The notes beneath the pieces were generated by a model. That model did not search any database, had not been told where the DNA came from, and saw only the letters and a list, made by a program, of their open reading frames with translations. DNA of 7,457 bases from Coriobacteriia bacterium (GTDB lineage Bacteria; Actinomycetota; Coriobacteriia; WRKU01; WQUG01). The stretch is from positions 1-7,457 of the forward strand of contig WQVS01000075.1 of assembly GCA_009785705.1 (NCBI GenBank), read 5' to 3'. Position 1 is the first letter of the stretch, and every line of letters begins with the position of its first letter. The translations under genes and the position numbers were made by a program. Of the stretch, positions 1 to 6,093 are shown one piece after another.

Positions 1-1022
1 CCTACGCCAATGGCTGTGAAGAGGAAACCTAGCTGACTTATGGTTGAAAAGGCTAATACCTTCTTCAGGTCACTCTGGAAGCAGGCCAAGAGGGCTCCAT
101 AAAGTGCCGTGATAATGCCCACTGTGAGGATTGCGTTCATTGCTAACGGAGACAGCTCTATTACGGGGAGCATACGGATTAGCATGAATACACCCGCTAC
201 TACCATGGTTGCTGCATGTATCAGTGCTGAACCCGGAGTCGGTCCCGCCATAGCATCAGGCAACCAAACAGAGAGCGGGAACTGAGCAGACTTACCGATT
301 GCCGCCCAAATAAGTCCAAAGACTACTACGCCCAAAAGGAAGGGTGACCAATCAGGGGCAGATGCGAATATCTGGTCAAACTCGAATGACTGCGCCCCCA
401 CAAAGACAGCTGATAGCGCTACGAAAAAACCTACGTCACCTGCACGCGTGAAGAGAAAAGCTTTCTGCGATGCTTTGCGCGGTGCCTTGTTGCGATACCA
501 AAATCCAATGAGCGCCCATGAGCACACACCCATGATTTCCCAAAAAGCGAACTGCAGTAACAGCCCACCGGATAGAACAAAGGCCAGCATCGCTGCCAGA
601 AATAATGATTTGATGCAGAAAAACCAGCCAATTCGCTCATCGTCCTTCATGTATTTCAGTGAATATACTTGGACGCAAAGACCTACAAAGGACACCATCA
701 CCAGCATTATTACTGCTAGCGAATCCACTGCCAAGGAAAGAGTCAGAGGGAGGGAGCCCAAAGTACCCAAAGTCCAGCTAAGACTGTAGAAAGAATCGTT
801 GATAGAGCCACCTGGCCAAATAGTGACTGCTGCTGCCACAGCAATAGCAAAACTTGCCGACAGCCCCACTATAGGGATGAAGCGCAGCTTATTGCGCAAA
901 TCTTGCGGCAACAAGGCAAGGGCTAAGAAGCCCAGCAAGGGAAAGAGCGGGGCAAGCAAAACCCACCACAAATCAAGCTGTGTCACAGCCGATACTGTTG
1001 TGTATGTGCTCAGCACTTCCAT
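1..1022 (-). CDS. nuoL: NADH-quinone oxidoreductase subunit L, 3' part beyond window
   Basis: This is an antiporter-like, proton-translocating subunit at the distal end of the complex I membrane arm. Only the first 340 residues are present, against about 600 or more usual for the family; the rest lies beyond the left edge. The translation is hydrophobic throughout with many membrane helices. It carries the family signatures FWE (Glu162, the conserved TM5 glutamate), FLFTRAGDVG (about 190-198), GKSAQFPL (243-250, with the TM7 lysine Lys244) and LIHAATMV (267-274). The conserved DLKKVLAFSTISQLG stretch follows at 318-332. The ATG at 1022 is the only possible start because an in-frame TAG immediately precedes it. 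It sits 5 nt after the nuoK stop, with a weak AGGA ribosome site. One oddity is Gly264, where GPTPVSAL is usual. Confidence in the family is very high; the NuoM alternative is disfavoured by position and signatures. Confidence 0.97.
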   Translation of the reverse strand, partial: MEVLSTYTTVSAVTQLDLWWVLLAPLFPLLGFLALALLPQDLRNKLRFIPIVGLSASFAIAVAAAVTIWPGGSINDSFYSLSWTLGTLGSLPLTLSLAVDSLAVIMLVMVSFVGLCVQVYSLKYMKDDERIGWFFCIKSLFLAAMLAFVLSGGLLLQFAFWEIMGVCSWALIGFWYRNKAPRKASQKAFLFTRAGDVGFFVALSAVFVGAQSFEFDQIFASAPDWSPFLLGVVVFGLIWAAIGKSAQFPLSVWLPDAMAGPTPGSALIHAATMVVAGVFMLIRMLPVIELSPLAMNAILTVGIITALYGALLACFQSDLKKVLAFSTISQLGFLFTAIGV

Positions 1023-1027
1023 CTATC

Positions 1028-1360
1028 CTATTCTTCATCTCTCAATACTTGTAGTTTTTCTACGTTACTTGTCTTAACTCTGCGGTAAATGGCTACTATC
1101 AGCGAGAGACCAATGGCTACCTCTGCTGCACCTATTACCATGAGGAAAAGGGCAAAGTGCCAGCCATGCATTTGTGCCCCTGGTATAAACTGCGCCAAAG
1201 CAATCATGTTAAGCGAAATGGCAAGAATCATAATCTCTAGCGACATCAGTACACTGACAGCAGCTTTTCTCGTCATGGCACCATAAAGTCCAATGGAAAA
1301 AAGGGCTGCTGTGAAAAGCAGTACGGTGACCAATCCCACATTACTAAAGTTAGCTAGCAT
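1028..1360 (-). CDS. nuoK: NADH-quinone oxidoreductase subunit K
   Basis: This small three-helix membrane subunit of complex I (MrpC/ND4L family) lies between NuoJ and the antiporter-like subunits and contributes to the first proton channel. The 110-residue product matches the usual length of about 100. It retains both buried glutamates: Glu42 in SLEIMILAISLN (TM2) and Glu80 in GAAEVAIGLSL (TM3), matching E. coli Glu36 and Glu72. The frame stays open upstream to 1450, but I chose the ATG at 1360. A strong AGGAGG lies 6 nt before it, and the upstream extension is basic, non-homologous and read from the nuoJ tail. The gene overlaps the end of nuoJ by 11 nt, so its translation is probably coupled to nuoJ. 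NuoL follows after 5 nt. Confidence 0.96.
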   Translation of the reverse strand: MLANFSNVGLVTVLLFTAALFSIGLYGAMTRKAAVSVLMSLEIMILAISLNMIALAQFIPGAQMHGWHFALFLMVIGAAEVAIGLSLIVAIYRRVKTSNVEKLQVLRDEE

Positions 1361-1979
1361 GGTCACCCTCCTCCGCATCGTCTTCGTCCTTTTCGTCTGC
1401 GCTAGCCTCAGTTTCGTTCTGCTTTGCTTGAGGACTGTCGCCCGCGTCACCTATGCTAGTACTTCTCTCCACATCCTTAATAGCCTTATCCGACTTAGTC
1501 CACCAAACAGCTGCGATTATAGCTACTAGCAAGACTAGTGCGGCGGCCTCAAGGGCAAAAGTATAGCCATCAAGATTAAAGAGCGTCATGCCAAACTCCG
1601 CGAAGGGAATTGGTTCTGCTGCTGTAGTGAACTGTGCCAACTGAGGTGTTGCAATGACTCCGTAAGCAATGAGCCCAAAGAAACCTAGGGCCAGAACAAG
1701 CACTGACCAAGAGAGCTTGACCTCTCTTGATGCTTGAGCAAGGGAACGGTGAGTCACCATTACCGTAAATATCGTAAGGATACCCACGGCACCTGCATAG
1801 ATGAGTAGCTGCGCAATCGCCAGATATTCCGCACCAAGGAACCAGGTCATCCCAGCAGTTCCCACAGCACAGAGTAGTAACCAATAGGCACCGTGAATAA
1901 CATTGCGCGAACTGACACACTTGATGGCTGCAGTTAATATGATAAGCGCCAACACCCCGAAGGCTATCATGCTAAGCAT
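1350..1979 (-). CDS. nuoJ: NADH-quinone oxidoreductase subunit J with acidic C-terminal tail
   Basis: This is a complex I membrane-arm subunit (ND6 family) with about five transmembrane helices. The diagnostic TM3 stretch AQLLIYAGAVGILTIFTVMV is present, the segment that forms the pi-bulge linking quinone chemistry to pumping in known structures. I start it at the ATG at 1979 because a perfect AAGGAGG lies 6 nt upstream and the homologous sequence begins here. The open frame continuing to 2045 only reads the nuoI tail. The 209-residue product is longer than the typical 165-200 residues. The excess is a 48-residue, strongly acidic hydrophilic C-terminus (about 162-209) rich in Asp, Glu, Ala and Ser. 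It overlaps nuoI by 8 nt and nuoK by 11 nt; the nuoK ribosome site lies inside the codons of the acidic tail. Confidence 0.95.
   Translation of the reverse strand: MLSMIAFGVLALIILTAAIKCVSSRNVIHGAYWLLLCAVGTAGMTWFLGAEYLAIAQLLIYAGAVGILTIFTVMVTHRSLAQASREVKLSWSVLVLALGFFGLIAYGVIATPQLAQFTTAAEPIPFAEFGMTLFNLDGYTFALEAAALVLLVAIIAAVWWTKSDKAIKDVERSTSIGDAGDSPQAKQNETEASADEKDEDDAEEGDHAS
1367..1372 (-). promoter_or_regulatory. Ribosome binding site of nuoK inside nuoJ
   Basis: AGGAGG lies within the Glu-Glu-Gly codons of the acidic NuoJ tail, 6 nt before the ATG at 1360. It decides the nuoK start against the longer open frame up to 1450. Confidence 0.85.
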
Positions 1980-2559
1980 TGCTTGCCTCCTTGCCGGTTG
2001 TAGAGCTTCGCTTGTTCTCGCCGCCCTTAGCACCAGCCTTCGCATCCTTTGCGGGCTTAGTCTGACCAGCCTGCTTTTTCTGTGAATCTATTGTCGCAGG
2101 ACGGGGCGTGCGCGGACGCACATATGCCGGAACGTCTGTTAACAGGTCATATTCTAGTAAGTCTGGGTCTGCGTGGGCTAGCTCGTAATTATGCCCCATC
2201 TTGATAGCGTCGAAAGGACAGGCCTCAACGCAAAGACTGCACATCATGCATCCGCCCCGACGATAGAGCCAATGTTTGATAGTTTTACTGCGGTCAGGAG
2301 CCGTCTCAACATCGATATCTATAAGGAAGTTCGGACATTCCTTTTCACATATCTTACAGGCTGTACAGCGATGTGTGCGCTGAGCTCCGTCTTTTTCATA
2401 GTTAATCTCCACTGCCCAACGCGCGCGCTCAGGAATATGAGCACACACATGAGGATAGCGAATCGTAATCGAACGCCTAAAGAGATTCTTAAAGGCAATG
2501 CGCATGGACAGGAAGAGCCCTAGAGGGAACCAGCGTTTCTTTTCATTAAACATACGCAT
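1972..2559 (-). CDS. nuoI: NADH-quinone oxidoreductase subunit I, 2x[4Fe-4S], with basic tail
   Basis: This is the ferredoxin-like subunit of the peripheral arm, carrying the N6a and N6b clusters that pass electrons towards N2 in NuoB. Two complete CxxCxxCxxxCP motifs are visible: Cys65-68-71-75 and Cys104-107-110-114. An amphipathic N-terminal segment precedes them, including the FKNLFRRSITIRYP-type membrane-anchoring region around 23-36. The ATG at 2559 is favoured over Met3 because GGGAGGA lies 6 nt upstream of it. The product has 195 residues; about 148-195 is a Lys/Ala/Gly/Pro-rich low-complexity tail with a net positive charge and no motif I recognise. The gene lies 3 nt after nuoH and overlaps nuoJ by 8 nt. 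With NuoEFG missing from the locus, NuoI would be the outermost electron-accepting subunit, as in ferredoxin- or FpoF-fed relatives. Confidence 0.97.
   Translation of the reverse strand: MRMFNEKKRWFPLGLFLSMRIAFKNLFRRSITIRYPHVCAHIPERARWAVEINYEKDGAQRTHRCTACKICEKECPNFLIDIDVETAPDRSKTIKHWLYRRGGCMMCSLCVEACPFDAIKMGHNYELAHADPDLLEYDLLTDVPAYVRPRTPRPATIDSQKKQAGQTKPAKDAKAGAKGGENKRSSTTGKEASNA
1986..1992 (-). promoter_or_regulatory. Ribosome binding site of nuoJ inside nuoI
   Basis: A perfect AAGGAGG lies in the last codons of nuoI, 6 nt before the ATG at 1979. It decides the nuoJ start against longer upstream readings of the same frame. Confidence 0.88.
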
Positions 2560-2562
2560 GGT

Positions 2563-3594
2563 CTATCCTCCCCCGCCAAATACTGAAGTCAGCAATGAAC
2601 CCAGAGAAGGTTGCCATAACTGGAAGGCGCGGTACCCGATGGCAAAGACAATGGTCCAGACAAGGGTGAAAGGAATCATCCTCTTCCAACCCATCTGTGC
2701 CAACCTGTCGATGCGGAAGCGTGAGAAGTTCCCGCGCACCATCATGAACAGGAAGATTACCGCATAGGTTTTAATAACAAAGACCACAGGAGCAAGAATA
2801 CCCATAGTTGCAGGGTCAACACCAGGCAGAGTCCAACCACCCAAGAACAGCGTTACAGCTAGTCCTGCCAGCACAAAGTTACCTGCGAATTCTGCCAGGA
2901 AAATAAAGCCGAAGCGCATGGCTGAATATTCAGTGGAGAATCCAGCTACTAGCTCACCCTCTGCTTCTGTCATATCAAAAGGAGCCTGATTGGTCTCCAT
3001 CTGGGCGCAAATCAAGAAAATAATAGCTGAGGGCAGTGCCGGGATAACAAACCAGATGCTGTTTGCCTGCGCTAAGACAATCTCGCTTAAGTTAAGGCTG
3101 CCCGCCATAATAACCACAGGGATTACCGATAACAATAAGGGAATTTCATAAGTGATAGTCGCAGCTATTGAACGTATCGCCCCAATAAGCGAATACTTAT
3201 TATGACTTGCCCAGCCCGCTGCAAATACGCCCAGGGGCACTAATGCGATGAAGGCAATCATCATCATAATTCCCATGTTAATGTCTGCAGCCACCATACG
3301 ATAACCAAAAGGCAGGAAGCCAAAAGCCACCAGAACTGGCAGGAAAATAATGATGGGAGCCAAGATATAGAGCCATCTATCTGAGTTGTTTGGGTGGCGG
3401 TCTTCTTTGGTCAGCAATTTAATAATGTCAGGAATTAACTGGAAGATACCTGCAGGTCCTAGCTCCTGAGGACCAATGCGCAGATGAGCTGCACCCAACA
3501 CTTTGCGCAACATATAGATAATGAGTGAGCCATTTGCCAGCATGACGACTAGAATCATCAGTACCCATAAGACTGCTTGTAGCCAGGCGTTCAT
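2563..3594 (-). CDS. nuoH: NADH-quinone oxidoreductase subunit H
   Basis: This is the membrane subunit (ND1 family) that anchors the peripheral arm and forms much of the quinone cavity and the E-channel. The 343-residue product is a normal length with about eight to nine helices. Recognisable segments are LRIGP (38-42), DIIKLLTKED (56-65), ADINMGI (103-109), GWASHNKYSLIGA (127-139) and TYE (Glu150). PFDMTEAEGELVAGFSTEYS follows at 205-224, with the conserved acids Glu210, 212, 214 and 222. Three usually conserved positions differ: the ER(R/K) glutamate is Leu29, the GPNRVGP loop reads GPQELGP, and ETNRAPFD reads ETNQAPFD. It starts at the ATG sharing one base with the nuoD stop (TAATG). A run of four glycines (340-343) ends the protein, and its GGA codons form the nuoI ribosome site. 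Confidence 0.97.
   Translation of the reverse strand: MNAWLQAVLWVLMILVVMLANGSLIIYMLRKVLGAAHLRIGPQELGPAGIFQLIPDIIKLLTKEDRHPNNSDRWLYILAPIIIFLPVLVAFGFLPFGYRMVAADINMGIMMMIAFIALVPLGVFAAGWASHNKYSLIGAIRSIAATITYEIPLLLSVIPVVIMAGSLNLSEIVLAQANSIWFVIPALPSAIIFLICAQMETNQAPFDMTEAEGELVAGFSTEYSAMRFGFIFLAEFAGNFVLAGLAVTLFLGGWTLPGVDPATMGILAPVVFVIKTYAVIFLFMMVRGNFSRFRIDRLAQMGWKRMIPFTLVWTIVFAIGYRAFQLWQPSLGSLLTSVFGGGG
2566..2572 (-). promoter_or_regulatory. Ribosome binding site of nuoI inside nuoH
   Basis: GGGAGGA, made by the last glycine codons of nuoH, ends 6 nt before the ATG at 2559. This spacing selects that ATG over the second ATG two codons further on. Confidence 0.8.
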
Positions 3595-4796
3595 TAGCGA
3601 TCCACCTCGCCAAAGCAGAAGTCGAAGGAGCCCATGCCCACAATGGCATCGGCAAGCAGCATCCCAGGAAGCAGAGATTCTGCCATTGCCAACGAATAAA
3701 GCGTTGGTGGCCTGTAGCGCATACGCAGAGGCTTGTCACTACCATCTGAATAGATATGGATGCCCACTTCCCCACGCGCAGACTCAACAATGCCACAGGC
3801 ATCGCCTTCAGGAACACGCAAAACCTTAGGAAGCTTCGCGCTGATAGGTCCCTCAGGCATGCCATCAAGGCATTGCTCAATAATGCGCAGTGATTGACGT
3901 ACCTCATCCAACCTACACACCATGCGGTCAAAAATATCGCCATTACTACGTGTCATAACATCAAAGTCAAATTGGTCGTAAGCATCGTAGGGACGGTCGC
4001 GGCGCAAATCCCAGTCAACTCCTGAAGCGCGCAGAACAAAGCCTGTTGCACCATAGCTCAGGGCCTGCTCGCGGGTCAGTACTCCAATATCTTTTGTACG
4101 CACTTGAAATAGCTCTGATTCGAAAAGGGAATCCCAGTGTTCTTGCATGCGCTTGACACCTGTCTTTAGGTAGTCACGCAGCAGCTGTTCAGCGCGCGGG
4201 GTCAGGTCTCCCCTTACTCCCCCAGGGCGCACATAGTTAAACATCAGGCGCTGGCCTGTCATCTCTTCAAGAACATCGATGAAGGCTTCACGGTCGCGCT
4301 GCATGTAGAGGAAGATGCCCATCGCACCACTATCGAGACCCATCGGTCCCATCCACATATAGTGGCTGGCGATGCGGTTTACCTCTGCCATTAGACAGCG
4401 CAGCCATTGCGCACGCTCAGGAACCTCAATATCTGCCAGTTGCTCTGTGGCTAGGGCAACAGCTGTCTCTGCAGTAATGCCCGACACATAATCTGCACGG
4501 TCCACTAGAGTCGCCAGCTGATGGTAGCGACGATGTTCTGCAAGCTTTTCGATACCGCGGTGTAGCTGGCCTATGTGAGCCTCGCCCGACATAATACGCT
4601 CACCATCAAGTTCCATGATGACGCGTAGGGCTCCGTGCGTTGAGGGATGCTGCGGACCAACGTTCAGCAAATAATGGTCAGTGCAGAGCTGTAAAGGGTC
4701 ATCTGCAATGCGATTAATATTGCGCGGCACCGTAATGCCGAAGGGCGGCTCAGGAGACAACCAACCAGGATTGATATATCCGTCCGTTAGCCCCAT
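3594..4796 (-). CDS. nuoD: NADH-quinone oxidoreductase subunit D (49 kDa)
   Basis: This is the large quinone-binding subunit of the peripheral arm, descended from [NiFe]-hydrogenase large subunits; with NuoB it forms the site where quinone is reduced. The 400-residue product has full family length. It shows LLNVGPQHPSTHGALR (43-58), HIGQLHRGIEKLAEHR (74-89), RPGGVRGD (around 190-200) and the invariant C-terminal FGEVDR. His54 and Tyr103 align, by spacing, with Thermus Nqo4 His38 and Tyr87, the quinone headgroup ligands, so the site looks intact. Hydrogenase CxxC metal ligands are absent, as expected for NuoD and unlike Ech or Hyc hydrogenase subunits. The gene overlaps nuoC by 10 nt and is not fused to it, unlike the E. 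coli nuoCD fusion. A GAGG ribosome site lies about 4 nt before the ATG. The stop overlaps the nuoH start by one base. Confidence 0.98.
   Translation of the reverse strand: MGLTDGYINPGWLSPEPPFGITVPRNINRIADDPLQLCTDHYLLNVGPQHPSTHGALRVIMELDGERIMSGEAHIGQLHRGIEKLAEHRRYHQLATLVDRADYVSGITAETAVALATEQLADIEVPERAQWLRCLMAEVNRIASHYMWMGPMGLDSGAMGIFLYMQRDREAFIDVLEEMTGQRLMFNYVRPGGVRGDLTPRAEQLLRDYLKTGVKRMQEHWDSLFESELFQVRTKDIGVLTREQALSYGATGFVLRASGVDWDLRRDRPYDAYDQFDFDVMTRSNGDIFDRMVCRLDEVRQSLRIIEQCLDGMPEGPISAKLPKVLRVPEGDACGIVESARGEVGIHIYSDGSDKPLRMRYRPPTLYSLAMAESLLPGMLLADAIVGMGSFDFCFGEVDR
3602..3608 (-). promoter_or_regulatory. Ribosome binding site of nuoH inside nuoD
   Basis: GAGGTGG lies 7 nt before the nuoH ATG. 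It is formed by the codons for the invariant GEVDR end of NuoD, so a conserved protein motif also supplies the start signal of the next gene. The TAATG stop/start overlap follows. Confidence 0.75.
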
Positions 4797-5281
4797 ATTT
4801 CCTCTTTCGTGCGAATCGCTGTAGATTTGCGAAGGAAAGGAGGTAAACCCTCTGTAGTAAGCAGGCGCTTTGGATTCGGATGATTCAACAAACTCAGCCC
4901 AAACATTTCACATAACTCACGTTCTGGCAGCCACGCAGCAGCATAAACCTGTCCCACTGATGAATAGCTAGCATCATAAGGAAGCTCACATTTTAGGACA
5001 ATGTCAATATTATTTGTCAGCGAGCGCAGACGATAGGTAACTTCGACAAGGTCGCGCACATCCGCCCCAAAAAGGTCAATAAGTTGCTCAAACTGAAGTT
5101 CAGCACTGTCACGAAATGCCTGCAGTGCATCTAGGACATCTTCAGCATCAAGGCGAAGAACAACACCCAAACTACTCTCCTCAGCAATCTGGTAAGCCCC
5201 TATGTCCAAATCATCAAACAATGCATTGACCAGGTCAATAAGAGTCTGATTGTCCAAAGCTATATAAGGAGAGCGACCCAT
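4787..5281 (-). CDS. nuoC: NADH-quinone oxidoreductase subunit C (30 kDa)
   Basis: This peripheral-arm scaffold subunit carries no cofactor and packs against NuoD and NuoB. The 164-residue product has the 30-kDa family pattern: FEQLIDLFGAD (about 64-74), VTYRLRSL (about 81-88) and a W-x-ERE block reading AAWLPERELCEMFGL (about 115-129). Then come HPNPKRLLT and a PPFLRKS segment near 147-153, matching the family HPDLRRLL and PLRKD. The length is within the normal range for an unfused NuoC. The ATG at 5281 shares one base with the nuoB TGA stop (TGATG), and AAGGA lies 9 nt upstream inside nuoB. It overlaps nuoD by 10 nt. The first five residues are poorly conserved but no alternative start is better supported. 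Confidence 0.96.
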   Translation of the reverse strand: MGRSPYIALDNQTLIDLVNALFDDLDIGAYQIAEESSLGVVLRLDAEDVLDALQAFRDSAELQFEQLIDLFGADVRDLVEVTYRLRSLTNNIDIVLKCELPYDASYSSVGQVYAAAWLPERELCEMFGLSLLNHPNPKRLLTTEGLPPFLRKSTAIRTKEEIWG

Positions 5282-6093
5282 CAGGAAACATCCTTTTTCG
5301 TCATAGCCACCTTTTTTGCATCCTTAGGCGCTTCCTGGGCAGCGGCCCCTGTGTTAGCAGTTTGTGCTGCAGCCTCTTTGCTGGCAGCTTTTCCTGCAGT
5401 ACCTTTGCCAGCGGCTTTTGCCGCTACAGGCTGTGATGATTTCTTGCCTGGCAAAAATTCATCTGCATTAGCACAGCATGAAGCGCGTGGCGCACCATAG
5501 ACAGGAACATTCTCGATTCCTGGCAACGGAACCGGTACCTTAACACGTTCACCCTGAGCAACAGCTGACTTCTCCTCTTGTGGCAATGCCTGCTTCCAGC
5601 GGTCACGGTCTGCCATTCTTTCATCTGTCTGGGCGTAGATTTTCTCCCTCAGTTGCAAAAAGGCATACTGGATGGATTCAGGACGCGGAGGGCAGCCCGG
5701 AACATAAATGTCTACAGGAACTATTTCGTTAACGCCTTGAATAACGTTGGGATATTCACGGAAGGGACCGCCCGTATTGGCGCATGCCCCCAGGGCAATG
5801 ACATATTTTGGTTCTGGCATTTGCTCATACAAGCGCTTGACCACATGCGCCATCTTGTAATTAACGGTTCCTGCCACAATCATGACGTCTGACTGACGCG
5901 GAACTCCACGGAAGAAGACCCCGTGGCGGTCAAAGTCAAAGCGCGGACCGCTTGCTGCAATAAGACCTTCCAGTGAACAGCAGGCAATACCAAAAGCTTG
6001 ATACCACAGACTGCGCGCCCTAGCCCAGTCAAAGAGCTGCTCAGAACGAATGAAAGCAAGTGAATGTTCCCCAAAGACTTTATCTAATGCCAT
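5281..6093 (-). CDS. nuoB: NADH-quinone oxidoreductase subunit B, N2 cluster, with long basic tail
   Basis: This is the PSST-family subunit holding the terminal [4Fe-4S] cluster N2 that reduces quinone at the NuoB/NuoD interface. All four expected cluster cysteines are visible: the tandem Cys38-Cys39 in FGIACCSLEG, Cys104 in ALGACANTGG, and Cys134 in VPGCPPRPE. The product has 270 residues, while most family members have about 160-220. The conserved core ends near residue 155. It is followed by a Pro-rich linker containing a second Cys-Cys pair (206-207), then an Ala/Lys/Gly-rich low-complexity tail (about 217-267) with net positive charge. The tail's function is unknown to me. The ATG at 6093 overlaps the nuoA stop by 10 nt and has a GAGGGGG ribosome site upstream. 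It shares one base with the nuoC start. Confidence 0.98.
   Translation of the reverse strand: MALDKVFGEHSLAFIRSEQLFDWARARSLWYQAFGIACCSLEGLIAASGPRFDFDRHGVFFRGVPRQSDVMIVAGTVNYKMAHVVKRLYEQMPEPKYVIALGACANTGGPFREYPNVIQGVNEIVPVDIYVPGCPPRPESIQYAFLQLREKIYAQTDERMADRDRWKQALPQEEKSAVAQGERVKVPVPLPGIENVPVYGAPRASCCANADEFLPGKKSSQPVAAKAAGKGTAGKAASKEAAAQTANTGAAAQEAPKDAKKVAMTKKDVS

Noticed and set aside
448..1077. Plus-strand open frames opposite nuoL
   Set aside because: They are antisense shadows of a clearly homologous membrane protein, with no ribosome sites, no recognisable motifs and overlapping frames.
1361..1450. Longer NuoK with a basic 30-residue N-terminal extension starting at 1450
   Set aside because: It reads the nuoJ acidic-tail codons in another frame, giving an Arg/Lys-rich artefact. 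The ATG at 1360 has AGGAGG 6 nt before it and begins the homologous region.
1980..2045. Longer NuoJ with 22 extra N-terminal residues starting at 2045
   Set aside because: The extension lies wholly within nuoI coding sequence, is not like NuoJ, and has no ribosome site; the ATG at 1979 has a perfect AAGGAGG 6 nt upstream.
3594..4796. NuoD as the large subunit of an energy-converting [NiFe]-hydrogenase
   Set aside because: The nickel-binding CxxC pairs are absent, the quinone-site His54 and Tyr103 are present, and the C-terminus is FGEVDR. The neighbours include NuoA, NuoJ and NuoK, which hydrogenases of the Ech/Hyc type lack.
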